A stretch of 64,000 bases of DNA, from positions 7,295,702-7,359,701 of the forward strand of contig NC_061136.1 of assembly GCF_905220365.1 (NCBI RefSeq). Reading direction: 5' to 3'. This DNA is from Vanessa cardui (taxonomy: Eukaryota > Arthropoda > Insecta > Lepidoptera > Nymphalidae). This document shows positions 35,548 to 46,697 of the stretch, in pieces; the first letter of the stretch is position 1; each line of letters opens with the position of its first letter. The translations under genes and the position numbers were made by a program. The notes below the pieces were generated by a model, which was not told the DNA's origin, ran no database searches, and saw nothing but the letters and a program-made list of their open reading frames with translations.

Positions 35548-36480
35548 GATGTACCTAATGTTATAAATACTCACTATTCTCGTCAAGTCATCTGTTATCT
35601 GATTAGTCCATGTCATAATAACAAAACTAAACTATTTAGTTTAATTAAAATTAAGGCGATAAATGATAACAAGAAGACTGTATTTAAAACGATGTTCCTT
35701 AAATATTCCCACAAGCAAACGGATAAAAGATTTGTCTTATAATAAATTAATACGAACGGAAACGAAAAGCGCTTCTATAATTTCGTTGGTTACTTTGAAG
35801 TTCTTTGAAGTCAACGTAATATTTTCTCTATTGAAATTGCAGTGTATTTAAATTACGACTAACAAGCAATGTTGTTAAGAAATATCGTAAGTATAATTTG
35901 AATATTTTTTACAATTAAATTAAAATAGGCAAGGAAAAAGTATAATTTGTTTGAAATAATGTTAATGTCTGAAATATTAACAGACAAAGAGGTGATTTCA
36001 GGTTCATTTGAATTGTTGAAAATAAGATTTTAATTATTGTAGAAATTTATCTTTAAAGACATTGTAACAGTAATAGATAGAAAACTATCTTTACACGAAT
36101 GCTACAAACAGCGTTTTAATAAAACTTTTGCATGAAAACTTAAAGAAAAATAAGGACAACAATAGTTTTCGTAGTTCAACAGATAAAACACTGACAACAG
36201 ACATGCGCAAATATTCAAATGATTAATTTCGAACAGGACGTATCTACTCAATCGATTTTTTGAATTTTATACCTTATTACGTTGCAATGAGGTTCCGATG
36301 TTTAAAAAAATTTAACTATTTTTGTGTGCAACAGTGCAATAGTAAGCAATCGTGAAGATGTGTCCTAACATAATTCGCACATACGTGCAGTCGATGCACA
36401 CAGTGAAATAAAACGTAATATGTACAGAATCGTACTAAGTTGTTTTTCGTATGTGTACGTACCCTGTGTATATACATTTT
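35548..36480. other. No gene seen upstream of promoter candidate
   Basis: AT-rich unique DNA. Frames at 35401-35742 and 36316-36501 lack motifs; the first is a SINE A shadow in part. Confidence 0.45.
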
Positions 36481-36560
36481 CGTGAAAGCAAGATAGGGCA
36501 AGAGAGGAAAACGTTAGTAGTAAAATCGGCTGAAACACCGGCCGGGAGTTCTGTGACAGT

Positions 36561-36596
36561 TGTCAGTATATTGTGAGGCACGGAGAGGGATGGTTG
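36561..36596 (+). promoter_or_regulatory. Core promoter candidate (Inr plus DPE)
   Basis: TCAGT at 36563-36567 is a good arthropod initiator, placing +1 at A36565. GGTTG at 36592-36596 fits the downstream promoter element RGWYV at exactly +28 to +32. There is no TATA box. The element sits in the most CpG-rich block of the window (about 36535-36660, with ccggccgg, ggcgctcg, cccgcgc). A CACGTG E-box is at 36653-36658. Function is inferred; motif position and spacing are seen directly. Confidence 0.45.
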
Positions 36597-36814
36597 TGTC
36601 GGGCACGGTGAATTTTGGCGCTCGATCTCTCGATTTCCCGCGCATTATCCACCCACGTGGTTATTTACTTGAATGAATCAAAGGAATGAAAGTTACTGAA
36701 CGGTAAAAGTTAAGACCGTGGTATAATGATTTTGTGTTTATGTTTAAAAACAATTATTATAAACTTATGACTGTGGCGTGCTGTTATTATTGTTGTCTTC
36801 GTTCGATTGAGGAA
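36565..36814 (+). other. Candidate first exon, mostly untranslated
   Basis: Runs from the predicted start to a donor gaggaa|gtaagt (GT at 36815), whose intron side is a perfect consensus. It holds a 28-codon frame and otherwise no long coding frame, as expected of a 5' untranslated exon. If real, the rest of the gene lies downstream across a long intron, which may extend past this window. No downstream exon is identified, so the gene's identity is unknown. Confidence 0.35.
36590..36676 (+). CDS. Short upstream-type ORF in candidate exon
   Basis: ATG in a strong context (G at -3 and +4), reading MVVSGTVNFGARSLDFPRII and ending at TGA 36674-36676 after 28 codons. It could be a regulatory uORF, the start of a longer protein in another splice form, or chance in a GC-rich block. 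No family recognised. Confidence 0.25.
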   Translation: MVVSGTVNFGARSLDFPRIIHPRGYLLE

Positions 36815-37362
36815 GTAAGTTTGCTTTATCGTATCAATAATTAATAGTTTATAAGAATACAAAATTATAAATACTATAAATATTATTCCTTAACACAAAA
36901 ATTAAAGTTATTATCAAAACTTTTAAAGTGAAGAATTGTTTCTCAAGTTTATTGTGTAATAAAAATATACATTCTTCTTTTATCAATATAAAAAATATTC
37001 TTTAACTTAAAAAAAAACTTTTCTTAATATGTTTTTGTAGGTTTCATTTGTAATATGTATTGCTTGAAAATACTTTGTTCAAAATTTTTATATGCATCCC
37101 TGGGGGCCACTATTGTAATGTCTGAAATCCAAATCGATATAGTCGAATAAGCCGAAAAATAAAATCATTATTAGTGACTAACCAGTATTTCAATGTCTAA
37201 ACCTAAAATGAACATAATTTGAAAATCGCATTATGTTTAAAAGACTAATTCTCAATGGTATCTTACGAAAAGTAAAGAACTTTATAAGGATTAAGATACT
37301 TTAGCAATGTTGGAAAATATAATATTTCTCTCTACCTAGCTCTATTTTATCATATCCATACA
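36815..37362. other. Intron-like AT-rich sequence
   Basis: Starts with GTAAGT and becomes strongly AT-rich at once. No gene feature. Confidence 0.4.
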
Positions 37363-37657
37363 TATAATAAAATTGGAGTGTCTGTTTGTAATATTAAAAT
37401 AGCTCTTTTTTTACTCAATTCCTATGTATGTATACACGGTACATATATATACCAAAGTAATATTTTTTTACAATTTTTATGTGTCCGTCTTTATCTGTCT
37501 GTCTGTCTGTTTGTTCCGGCTAATCTCTGGAACTACTGGACCGATTTTGGCGGGACTTTCACTGGCAGATAACTTAAATAATTAGGGGTAACTTGGGCTA
37601 CAATAATATTTTTTTTGTTAAATTCAAACGCGTAGAAGGTCGCGGCCAAAGCTAGTC
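37363..37657 (-). mobile_element. Family D copy (full length)
   Basis: Shown in reverse: aaaattggagtgtctgtttg, tatatatataccaaagtaat, a ctgtctgtctgtttgttccg run, actggaccgattttggcggg, actttcactggcagataact and aaacgcgtagaaggtcgcgg, ending in gctagt. It is the only complete copy here and defines the order of parts. The plus frame at 37378-37572 is a shadow. Confidence 0.75.
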
Positions 37658-38528
37658 TATAATATAATTTGGAAAGAAATAGCTATAAATATTAACTCAG
37701 TACGACGTCAAATGTTATATGATAATTTGAAAGGAAATTTACATAAAGAAATTACACGAAAGAGGGCGAAATCCTTAATAATGAGAGGGAAGGAAATTCT
37801 GCAGGAGGTAATGAAATAAGGATTTACGACATCCGTAGCACAGCTCTCACGTAGCACGGTGGCAGCGCTACGTTCACTCATTTTCCACGTGTAAAACTAA
37901 GTGCGTTACTTTAAATTACGATTTTTGTATATACCTACATATTCTCTATTTAAAATATTTAATTTTCTAAAAGGTTTCTCAAGACGTTGTCATGCTAAAA
38001 CTTTTGAGGAACACTTAAAAAATAATTGTAACATTAATTTTAGTTTTTCCTACTCTATTTAAAGGTACGGGATAAAGTTGTTAAGCAATTTATCTATTAC
38101 ATTTTATTTAAATTTCTATATATCTGCTAAACAATTAACTTGTTTCACTAATCATATTTTTAATCGAAACAATTAAAAATTCATTTTTTTATTTAAAATA
38201 ATATTTGGTTTCATTAATTGGAGCGAGCGGACAATGCAAGTTTTCTGCTTTTTACGTATAATAAATCTGCATAACTTATGAAGCAGCCTTTGTAAGGCAA
38301 TTAAGATATAATTTAATAAGAAATGTTATAAATGGAGGAATATAAGTTTTTCATAATAATTGCAGAGTTCTCTTTGAAATATTTTTATAATTTAATTCCT
38401 ATATTTGTAACTGCCAACTGTAGTATCATAAACGTCATTTGTATTTCTTGTCACATCACTATAAATTATTGATATCTACAGTAAGCCAATTATATAAACA
38501 CTATAATAATATATTAAATTATATTTAA
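37658..38528. other. No gene seen; one GC-richer patch
   Basis: 37740-37885 is GC-richer (gcacagctctcacgtagcac) and could be regulatory, but no motif set supports that. Confidence 0.35.
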
Positions 38529-38650
38529 ACTAGTAGTCACCCGCGGCTTCGCCCGAGCTTAGGGTGTTGCTTGTCATGTGTCAGGCAATAAAGTAGTCTA
38601 TGTCTTGTCCTTTCTTGGAGTTTAAGTTTGCTTTATACCAACTTTCATCA
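38529..38650 (+). mobile_element. Family C copy, 3' truncated
   Basis: actagtagtcacccgcggct, tcgcccgag, cttgtcatgtgtcaggcaat and gtttgctttataccaacttt, then breaks into an AT-rich palindromic stretch (38655-38695). Confidence 0.7.
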
Positions 38651-39296
38651 ATATATCATATTATGATATTAATGATATTAATATATCATTTCTAATATAT
38701 ATACATATGTCATAATAAATTACGATTATAGCTTTAGATAGCTATAGCGGTAATGGAATAAATTAAATGATACATTATTAATAACAATCATAATTTAATA
38801 ATGCTCAATCATTTATGATATGAGCTATATATGCACCATAAATAAAAGAAAATTGTTTCTGTTTTAACTTTTCTGGCAATTTAATAAATTAAAATATTTT
38901 TTAAGTAATAGAAATTAATAATAAAAGATGAACTTTTATACTATAATATTTTTTGTTTATTGTTTTTTATTTATGTTAAAGTTAAAAACTTGCATCTATA
39001 TTAGTGTTATATTATATTAAAGTTTTCATGTGTTTTATCTGTTATCAAAACGGTCTACAATTAAAAAAGTTCTTTCAAACCCTTAGACGCTGACCGATTT
39101 CAGTTTCAATTGGTACGATAAATAAAACTGGTTACAGCCGGTATTGGCTTTGAAGATGACATCGGTTCTATTAGAACTGTTATTACTTTCAAGCATTTTT
39201 ACCCGATTATTGTTAAGTAAAGCATGATAATGCGTTTACACTGCATATTATATTATACTACATGCTTAAAAGTGTAACTAATTTATAAATATACAG
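38651..39296. other. No gene seen, AT-rich
   Basis: Very AT-rich with self-complementary tatcat/atgata runs at 38655-38695. Confidence 0.45.
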
Positions 39297-39441
39297 CTAG
39301 GTAGAACTGTGCAAGCGCACCTGGGTAGTTGTTACCCACTCGTCAGATATTATAGAGTTGTATTCCGACTTGAAGGGCGAGTGAGCCAGTGTATATACAG
39401 GTAAGAGGGATATATCATCCTAGTTGGTGATGCATTAACAG
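39297..39441 (+). mobile_element. SINE B fragment
   Basis: gtgcaagcgcacctgggtag, cactcgtcagatattat and gaagggcgagtgagccagtg, followed by a worn end at gttggtgatgcattaacag. The 3' third is missing. Confidence 0.65.
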
Positions 39442-41457
39442 ACGGATCGGTCGATACATCTTTGTTTCGTATCTATATCATGAATAGTTACATATTGTAT
39501 CGTAAATCATTATTTATAATTCTTTGTCCATAGTAATATCGGTTTTGGCATGTTAGAGTATTTCTTTGTTAAAAATAGGATTTATTCAATCATACACAAT
39601 TTTAAAATTTTGAAATAATAAGAATTAATTGGTAATATATACGACGTTTCCGAAATTCTTTTTAACAACAAAGTGACAACAGTGACTGCTTAGTTTATAT
39701 AGTGACTAGATATGGCCGCATAGATTTTCTCCGCATTAAAAAAGAAGTTATATATGGCCGCATATCCCGAGATCCTTGATTTAAACTACAAGTCGTATAA
39801 ACAAAAGGTATTGGTTTTTTCCTTCGGAATATTTTCAGTAACGAGTCCGATGTCTAAAGATTAGAAGTGTATACAATCCATTGCTTTGCCACCCACGTAA
39901 AACCGCTTTATATAATTTCCAACCATGTTAGGTCACTTCGGATTAGGTGAGTAAGGAAATATGGAGTGCAACTGCATTTCGACGTGAAACATGCACTCTA
40001 ATAAAACGCATGGGTAGTAGTTTGAAACAGATTTTTTTTTTTAAACGAAAGGTATACATAACTTAAACTAGATGGCGCTACTTGTAGCATGTTAAGTATT
40101 TAGTTACGATAAAAACAAAAAAAAATAATGTACATTTGAGTTGTCCTGCGTAGTTCTTTGAGATGAATCAAACATCTAATTAATAGTTAAACAATCCATG
40201 ATAATGAAGCAACCGGTACAAATATATATATACATATATAATAAGATAAAATAGTTTTGAGAAGTCGAAATAAACACGGCTTAAATAATGTTGGTAAACA
40301 TAGCTTATCAACGTTTGTAGATTACCGTAGCGTACAGTAATTATGGTAATACTAGCTAACCCCAACTTAGTATGACATTTATATGTAAATTGTACAATTT
40401 TCACATACTTAACTGGCCTATCCAGTGCAATTATATCTTGACAAGTATATATACCTTTATTGTCATCCAGTTTAATATCTCAATAATTGTTATGAATATA
40501 AGTATACATAATTCATAAAATAAACAAAATGTACGCTTTTGACATCCGTTATAAGGACATTCCATACAATCCCAAAAAAAATGTCGGTAACTCAACGTTA
40601 AAAAAAATTCAGAAAGACTTTGTATTTATTATTGTTTTATTCAAGCACTATTAAAATTATACCAATTGATAGAACGATAGATAGGAGAAGACAGTGATAG
40701 AATTATACCAAAGTTCACGTAAATACGCGAATATATCGTCAATTTTGTACTTAAAATTTTTTATTCATAAAATGTTTGATACACAAATAATACTATTCTT
40801 TCTCATTCAAACTATCCTAATAGTATAAAAGCAAAGCAAATACTTGATTTAAAAAAAATTACCAGTGTATTTTTATAACTTCATTGAGATCTTATGGGAG
40901 AGAGAATCATTATGAAAAAAATCCTGAGAAAGAAAATACAAGATTACATTTTGTTACATAAAATGTTATTGAAATATAACAAACTAGAGCTATGGTATAC
41001 TTGATTTTTTAATTACTCTGTTTTATTACATCTTAATTTTAATGAAAATATGTTATTACATGTACGGTAAACCTTTAGATCCGGAAGGAATGAATGAAAA
41101 AATGATGTGAACATATAAAAATGGTATACTTATACTCAAAATCAAAGCGAGTTTTGGCACGGATCGAAAACTTCTTATCTAAAACCTCTATGCACATAAA
41201 ATATTATTTTAAAATATAAAAAAAAACGTTCTTATATAAGAACAAACAGCACTAAAAAGCAAATAATGATAATAACAGGGTCAGCTCTCTTTGTTTACCC
41301 GTTTGGGCCTTAAATGAGCAATTTTACAATTTATTTAACGTGTAATTGAAAAATCGCTGAGCGCTATTGTAATTAATGATTTTCAAATACTGATTCAATT
41401 TTTTTTGTTAGAAAACCAGCTTTCACATTTTCTACTTTAAATGAAACGCTTTATATT
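39442..41457. other. No gene seen; 13-nt direct repeat
   Basis: The text atatggccgcata occurs at about 39712 and again near 39752. Otherwise unique AT-rich DNA. Confidence 0.45.
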
Positions 41458-41608
41458 GTGGTGTTCCAATATAAAGGATGACTGAACTCGAGTAATTACA
41501 GAAGCAAGGAACATGTTATGCTTCGTCTTACAAATGGAGGCACACTGAACATCGGTATAGCCTTAGCCTAAGATCAGACCCCATGAACACACGTGACCAC
41601 TTATTAGT
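41458..41608 (+). mobile_element. SINE B fragment (very old)
   Basis: ggtgttccaatataaaggat, gagtaattacagaagcaagg and cacgtgaccacttattagtg align in order with the family, at low identity. Confidence 0.5.
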
Positions 41609-43449
41609 GAAGTCTACTCTCGTAGATCTTCATTAATTAAAACTGAAATGATTTACAAAATCACCCATTTCAACAAGTTGGTTGGACCAATTAAATTTTA
41701 AAGTGTAAAAACATCGAAAATCTAAAGTGTAGTATTTATACTACAGTTTAAATGGATATCCATTATGAAATGTTTAATAGATATGAAAAAAATAAGCTCA
41801 GTAAAAATAGTCGAGTGCTATTCAGCTCACTTCAAAACGAAAACATAGTTGGTAGTAAAAATGTCATTTGCACGTGCATTTGAGCTATTGTATACAGGGC
41901 AACAAATAAGATAAATATTAGTAGCTCTTATTTGTATGCGTATAGAGTCTAATATGCATGGAACTTTTGATGATGTTCACACTGTACAGAACAAGAATGC
42001 CTTTGTTTGAATGAACAAAGAGTATGCATTTACGCTCGTGCTTAGTTATGTACGTAGTAAATTTTCTGTGACGACAATGTGTTATCAGAACTTGTGCAAT
42101 ATTGGTTGTCATATAAATCAGATTGGCTTAACATGAATTTTGTTTTATTACAGTGTGTGGAAGTTTTATTATAAATTTAGATAACGAACAATGTGATGTA
42201 TTACCTTTTTATCTATTTTTACATTTTCCAAACATTGCAATCTCCATTTTTTATTTGAATGGTGGTATGTACAGTGACTAATAATAATTAAAAAACACAC
42301 AGACTTATCTATAAGTCATACTGATTTCAGATTAAGAGCAATCTTCATCATAGGATTATAAGAAATTAAGTCTTAAAGAAATTGGTGCCTTCCAATCTTT
42401 ATGTTTACTAAATTATTCATTTTAGAATATTAAGGCAAATAAATAAAACCGCATAGCGTTCGAAATTAAGCAAACCTGTCACGTTGAAAACGTTTTTTTA
42501 CTCTGAGCGAAGCCAACCTTCGCAACCAAATTGCTTATAAAGTTATTACTCGTTTATATGCAATCTATATACGTATATTTAAGTGGATCATTCCAAACAT
42601 GTTTTTTTTAATTATTTTATAACGTGTCTTACGTTATTGCCGAATTTTTGAGATTTTCATTTCAACGGTCTGAAAATTTTCGAAGCGAGCAAACTGTTAA
42701 GAGATTTAAAAGTCGATATTTCGCGGATTTAACGTCAAAATAAAAATTCAATATGTGGGCACGAATGCAAAGTTTGCGTATAAATACTATATACCTATTA
42801 AGGATTTAAATGATAGAAATACTTATAATGCTTTTGGTTTCTTTGGTTATTAAAATTAGCTTATTGCATAATATCATGTATCAGTAACAGGAATAACTGT
42901 TACTTTTTCCATTAAATTGTTTTTTGCTATTTTTAATGATATATGTATATGTTAAACGGCTTAGTTTTAATAATAATTAATAAGATAGATAATATTGTCC
43001 ATATGATAGATATCATAACGATTTATATGAATTTAAATGTTCCTAAACGTTTCGTATATTATTTATAAAAATTACTGCAATCAATAACGCAGATCTGCAG
43101 TGCAATTTCACGAAGTTAAGAAGAGTTATATTTCTCATGTTGAAATAAGTTTCTGCAGTCGAGATAACAAGTAAAGTAAAGGAAAAATCCGACGATACTT
43201 CAGAAAGAGTCGCAATCAGCTCTAGATAAAGTTCAAACCTGCTGGATGACAATCGAAAATTCTTGAAAGCACCTCAACACTATAGAAACGAACCTCTTTA
43301 GAGCTAGAATATTTGTTAGAAGCAGGAACAATGTAAAACAAGAGTGTTTCTTGCAGATTCCACAGTAGGCTTTATCTAAGACCGGTTATGAATTTTTATG
43401 TACAACATAATTTAGAATTTTAATATAAATTTTAAGTAATGCTCTAGAT
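41609..43449. other. No gene seen
   Basis: AT-rich unique DNA. An acceptor-like ttttgttttattacag at 42138-42153 leads to no open frame. Confidence 0.45.
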
Positions 43450-43516
43450 CGAATGGCGAGTGAGCCAGTGAATTAAAAGAACATCTTGATTTCGATAGTC
43501 CGCAATTATCGATGTA
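43450..43516 (+). mobile_element. SINE B relic
   Basis: Only cgaatggcgagtgagccagt and a worn atcttgatttcgatagtccg remain. Confidence 0.4.
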
Positions 43517-44194
43517 TAAAAATAATAAATAGTTCTAGTTCTAAGCGTATATCATATATCATCCAATGACTTACTTAGCTATTTTATTTCAATAAAAAAG
43601 TTTAGAAAGTATTTTTAGAATGTAAAATAAAATACGTTATATTTAAAAAAAAAATTTTTTTCGTTCGAGTTTATTGGTTTTCTGCCAAATGTTAAAAATT
43701 GAAACGTTCAAGCACATGTTCGTATCATTTTACTCAATTTGAAACCTAAAACAATGTAAAACAAAACATTCTGACTATAGCCTATTGGTTCTGTTATATT
43801 TTTCGGAATGAATATATTTTATTTTATAAAAATAGACTAAGGAAATATAACTAATGGGTGAACAGTAAACTATTCACAGGCGTTATAATTTCTTACACAA
43901 TACGCATTCTTATCACAATAATGATGTTTAAATGATTATATTCATCGCTACCCTTACTAAAGTGATAACGAAGGAACAGCTACATATAATTCAATCTAAA
44001 TCAAAATTAATATTCTTAATTGTAGTAGGATCCTAAAAACACTTTTGAATCATTACGATATGGTAAAGTTTTGAATTCAATTTAGAATTCTCTTATTTTT
44101 CGGTAAATCTATTTCGAACTATCTATTCTGGAGAACCGGAAACGCAGTTGTTACTACTTAATGCTTTTTAATTTTAATATAATTTATCTTGTAT
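43517..44194. other. No gene seen
   Basis: AT-rich unique sequence. Confidence 0.5.
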
Positions 44195-44270
44195 TCGGAT
44201 TGTCGGAAATGAAAACACCGTTACCTGAGAAGAACAGGCGTAAGTAACTCAGCGCATCTTTTTTTGTCAA
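44195..44270 (+). mobile_element. LINE tail fragment
   Basis: cctgagaagaacaggcgtaa and gtaactcagcgcatctttt match the tail of the same LINE group as the 9557-9783 insertion, a recognised lepidopteran LINE-tail phrase. Orientation inferred. Confidence 0.5.
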
Positions 44271-44734
44271 ATTTATTAAATACATATTTTGAATACGAAT
44301 AGAAATAGCTGTGGTATCCCAAATAACATGTCCCGGGTAGTATGTTTTAACTTACACAATCATGTATCAGTCTATATTATTAGTATATAATATAACTAAG
44401 ATTAATTGATAATTTATGTCTTTCTTAACAATTTATTTTTACACCTTTCTCAAAAAATACTACACATCAATGTAACTATATAAAAGTAAAAATAATGAGA
44501 CATGAAAGTGCACAAGTGTGTGCAGAAACATAGAAGCAGTATCTATTTTGCCTACTCTAATAATAATCAATATATTTCTTTTTAAAATATAATATTTTTC
44601 ATCGAAATTCAATTAAAAGAAAATTCAAAGGTTGTTTATATTAATGGATTTTTTTTAATAAATCAATTATTAAGTCACCTGTTCGATGTATCTATGTGAT
44701 CTACCCTCTGAACGAAACGGTACAGAATAGGTGA
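44271..44734. other. No gene seen
   Basis: AT-rich unique sequence. Confidence 0.5.
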
Positions 44735-44855
44735 ATTTGAACAGAGTGTGGCTTTAAATCCGAGCAAGCGCTAAGTTTTCATGTGCTTCATTTGTATTTA
44801 TAATTCAAATCTTGCTTAGAGAAGGAAAATGTTGCAAGGGTACCTGCATGAGTTG
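44735..44855 (+). mobile_element. SINE A relic
   Basis: gctttaaatccgagcaagcg stands for the B box region, followed by tgtgcttcatttgtatttat, aattcaaatc and gagaaggaaaatgttgcaag with a gtacctgcatg end. Diverged and truncated. Confidence 0.55.
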
Positions 44856-44920
44856 GTCGACGCTTTGCTTTTATGTTAAAGTAGTAGAGTACATATTATA
44901 AAGTAAAAGTAAAGTAAAGT

Positions 44921-45204
44921 AACAGCCTGTACATTTCCTACTGCTGAGATAAGGCCTCCTCTTCCGTTAAGGAGAGGTTTTGGAACATATTCCACCACGC
45001 TGTTCCAACGCGGGTTGGTGGAATGCACATGTGGCAGAATTTTGGTGAAATCAGACATGCGGGTTTCCTCACGATGTTTTCCTTCACCGCCGAGCACGAG
45101 ATTAATTATAAACACAAATTAAGCACATATATATAGTTGTGCTTGCCTGGGTTTGAACCCGCCATCATCCGTTAAGGTGCACGCGTTCTAACCCCATCTC
45201 AGCC
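44921..45204 (-). mobile_element. SINE A copy (full length)
   Basis: Left tail aacagcctgtacatttccta and a taaagtaaagtaaagt run outside it, then ccaccacgctgttccaacgc, atgtggcagaattttggtga, aagcacatatatatagttgt and head gcgttctaaccccatctcag. A few bases are missing in the A-box region. Confidence 0.85.
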
Positions 45205-45835
45205 TACTAGCCAGCTCACTATTATAAAACCTATCAAAACCATCGATCGCATGGTAGAATTTTTGGCATGTTCATCTAGGTGTTATTCTACAGAAACATA
45301 ACCACAATATCTTGTAAAAAAATGAATTGTCTCAATATAAAAACAAATATTTCTGATTTTATTTTTTGATATTTTTAATTCAGAGTTGCTGCTGACTTGG
45401 TTTCAATTTAAAAATAGATATATCAAGTAGGTAAGTCAAATACGGATAAAATAAATACGTTTTATTTTTGCCTTAATAATTTATAGAATTTAAAAAAAGA
45501 CAAGTTATTTTTAAAATTATATTATTATTTTTATTTCTTTTAAATAAAAGTGACATGTATATGAAACAAATTTGCCCGAAATATTTTGTACTCATTTATA
45601 TTTTCTGTAACAAAGATAGCATAGAAACGAGACGAAATAAACCCAAGGCAAAGATTTAAGCCGATCTCAGACCGCCCTGCTTCGCTACTCAGTATAAATA
45701 TATGGATTATTCAGAAAATCGATTTCCATTTTCCACTCCGATAAGAAAATTGCTCCCATAGATTTAAGGAGATATAAAACTCGTGCGAGTCTTAATTATT
45801 TATATATGCTTTATAAACTACCAAACATTAAAAAA
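45205..45835. other. No gene seen
   Basis: AT-rich unique DNA. Confidence 0.5.
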
Positions 45836-45915
45836 GTGAAACTCTGGCAGGAAATCTGGTGAAGGACGCGGGAAATCACTGGACATATTCCGGATGAGAT
45901 GATGATGATAAAAAA
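45836..45915 (+). mobile_element. RTE-type LINE, ORF C-terminal relic
   Basis: The frame LAGNLVKDAGNHWTYSG followed by a stop matches the conserved AGNHW-type C-terminal phrase of RTE-clade polyproteins as I know them. A gatgatgatgat run follows at 45898-45909, the usual RTE tail. Only this last part remains. Confidence 0.55.
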
Positions 45916-46441
45916 GAAAAAAATATTGAGGTGAAAATAATATATTTATAAAATACGCTTGGGTGTTAAATAATAGATTGTATTAATATGTAACAAATAG
46001 TTTGGCCAGAGATAAAAAAGGCTCTTATTTTATTAATTATGCTTATCATAAATAAGAACTATCCTGTCGTTAGTATAAATATAGGCCAAAATAACTTAAA
46101 AAAAACAACAGAACTTTTTAATTTAGAGTTAGTGATAACTATAATATTAGATCTGTTTATGTTTATATTATATAAATTAATAATTAGAACAGTCAGAAGA
46201 GAGTATGCAGCAAGCAGTACTTTAGAGTAATTAATCTTGGTAACTAAATAAAAAATAAATTATTTTAATATGTAAAAATATTTATGTTTAATTCAATTAA
46301 TTAGAATCATTTTTAACTTCCAATATCTACACCCCTGTGTTTACCCAGGCATGTCACGTACAAATCAAGATTAAATTCAGAGCGAATTGAAATCGAAACA
46401 ATCTCAGAATCAATCAAGATGCTCAGGATCATTAAACTTAA
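45916..46441. other. No gene seen
   Basis: AT-rich; the 46039-46230 frame has no motif. Confidence 0.5.
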
Positions 46442-46697
46442 TACAGTGTCAGTTCAGTAAACGCAGGGGACCTCGGGTGTTGCATAAATAGGGCTAAATT
46501 GGACTTCTCCGAAATTCAGCCACATACTGACGCCGGACTAGGTCCTTGGGGACGGGGTGGCGGGAGGAGGGGACAAAGTTAGGAACTTCAGAGTTTGCAT
46601 TGTTGGTCCGACCGCTATGACTGGGACTAAATTCACATTGGGATTGAATTGGACATAACGTTCCCGCTATCGCCGAATTAAATCATCGACATTTGCT
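46442..46697. other. GC-rich island open on both strands
   Basis: The most G-rich stretch in the second half (ggggacggggtggcgggagg). A plus frame of 46 codons (46442-46582) and a minus frame of 67 codons (46494-46697) both lack stops. The minus reading is serine- and proline-rich (FSPSHSGRTNNANSEVPNF). Neither has a start codon or clear splice pair. Could be an exon on either strand, a regulatory island or an old element. Confidence 0.3.

Noticed and set aside
37490..37515. CRISPR-like or functional satellite from the ctgtctgtctgt run
   Set aside because: It is the ACAGACAG part of family D, present at the same place in every copy; no spacers.
42138..42180. Exon after ttttgttttattacag
   Set aside because: All three frames stop within about ten codons.
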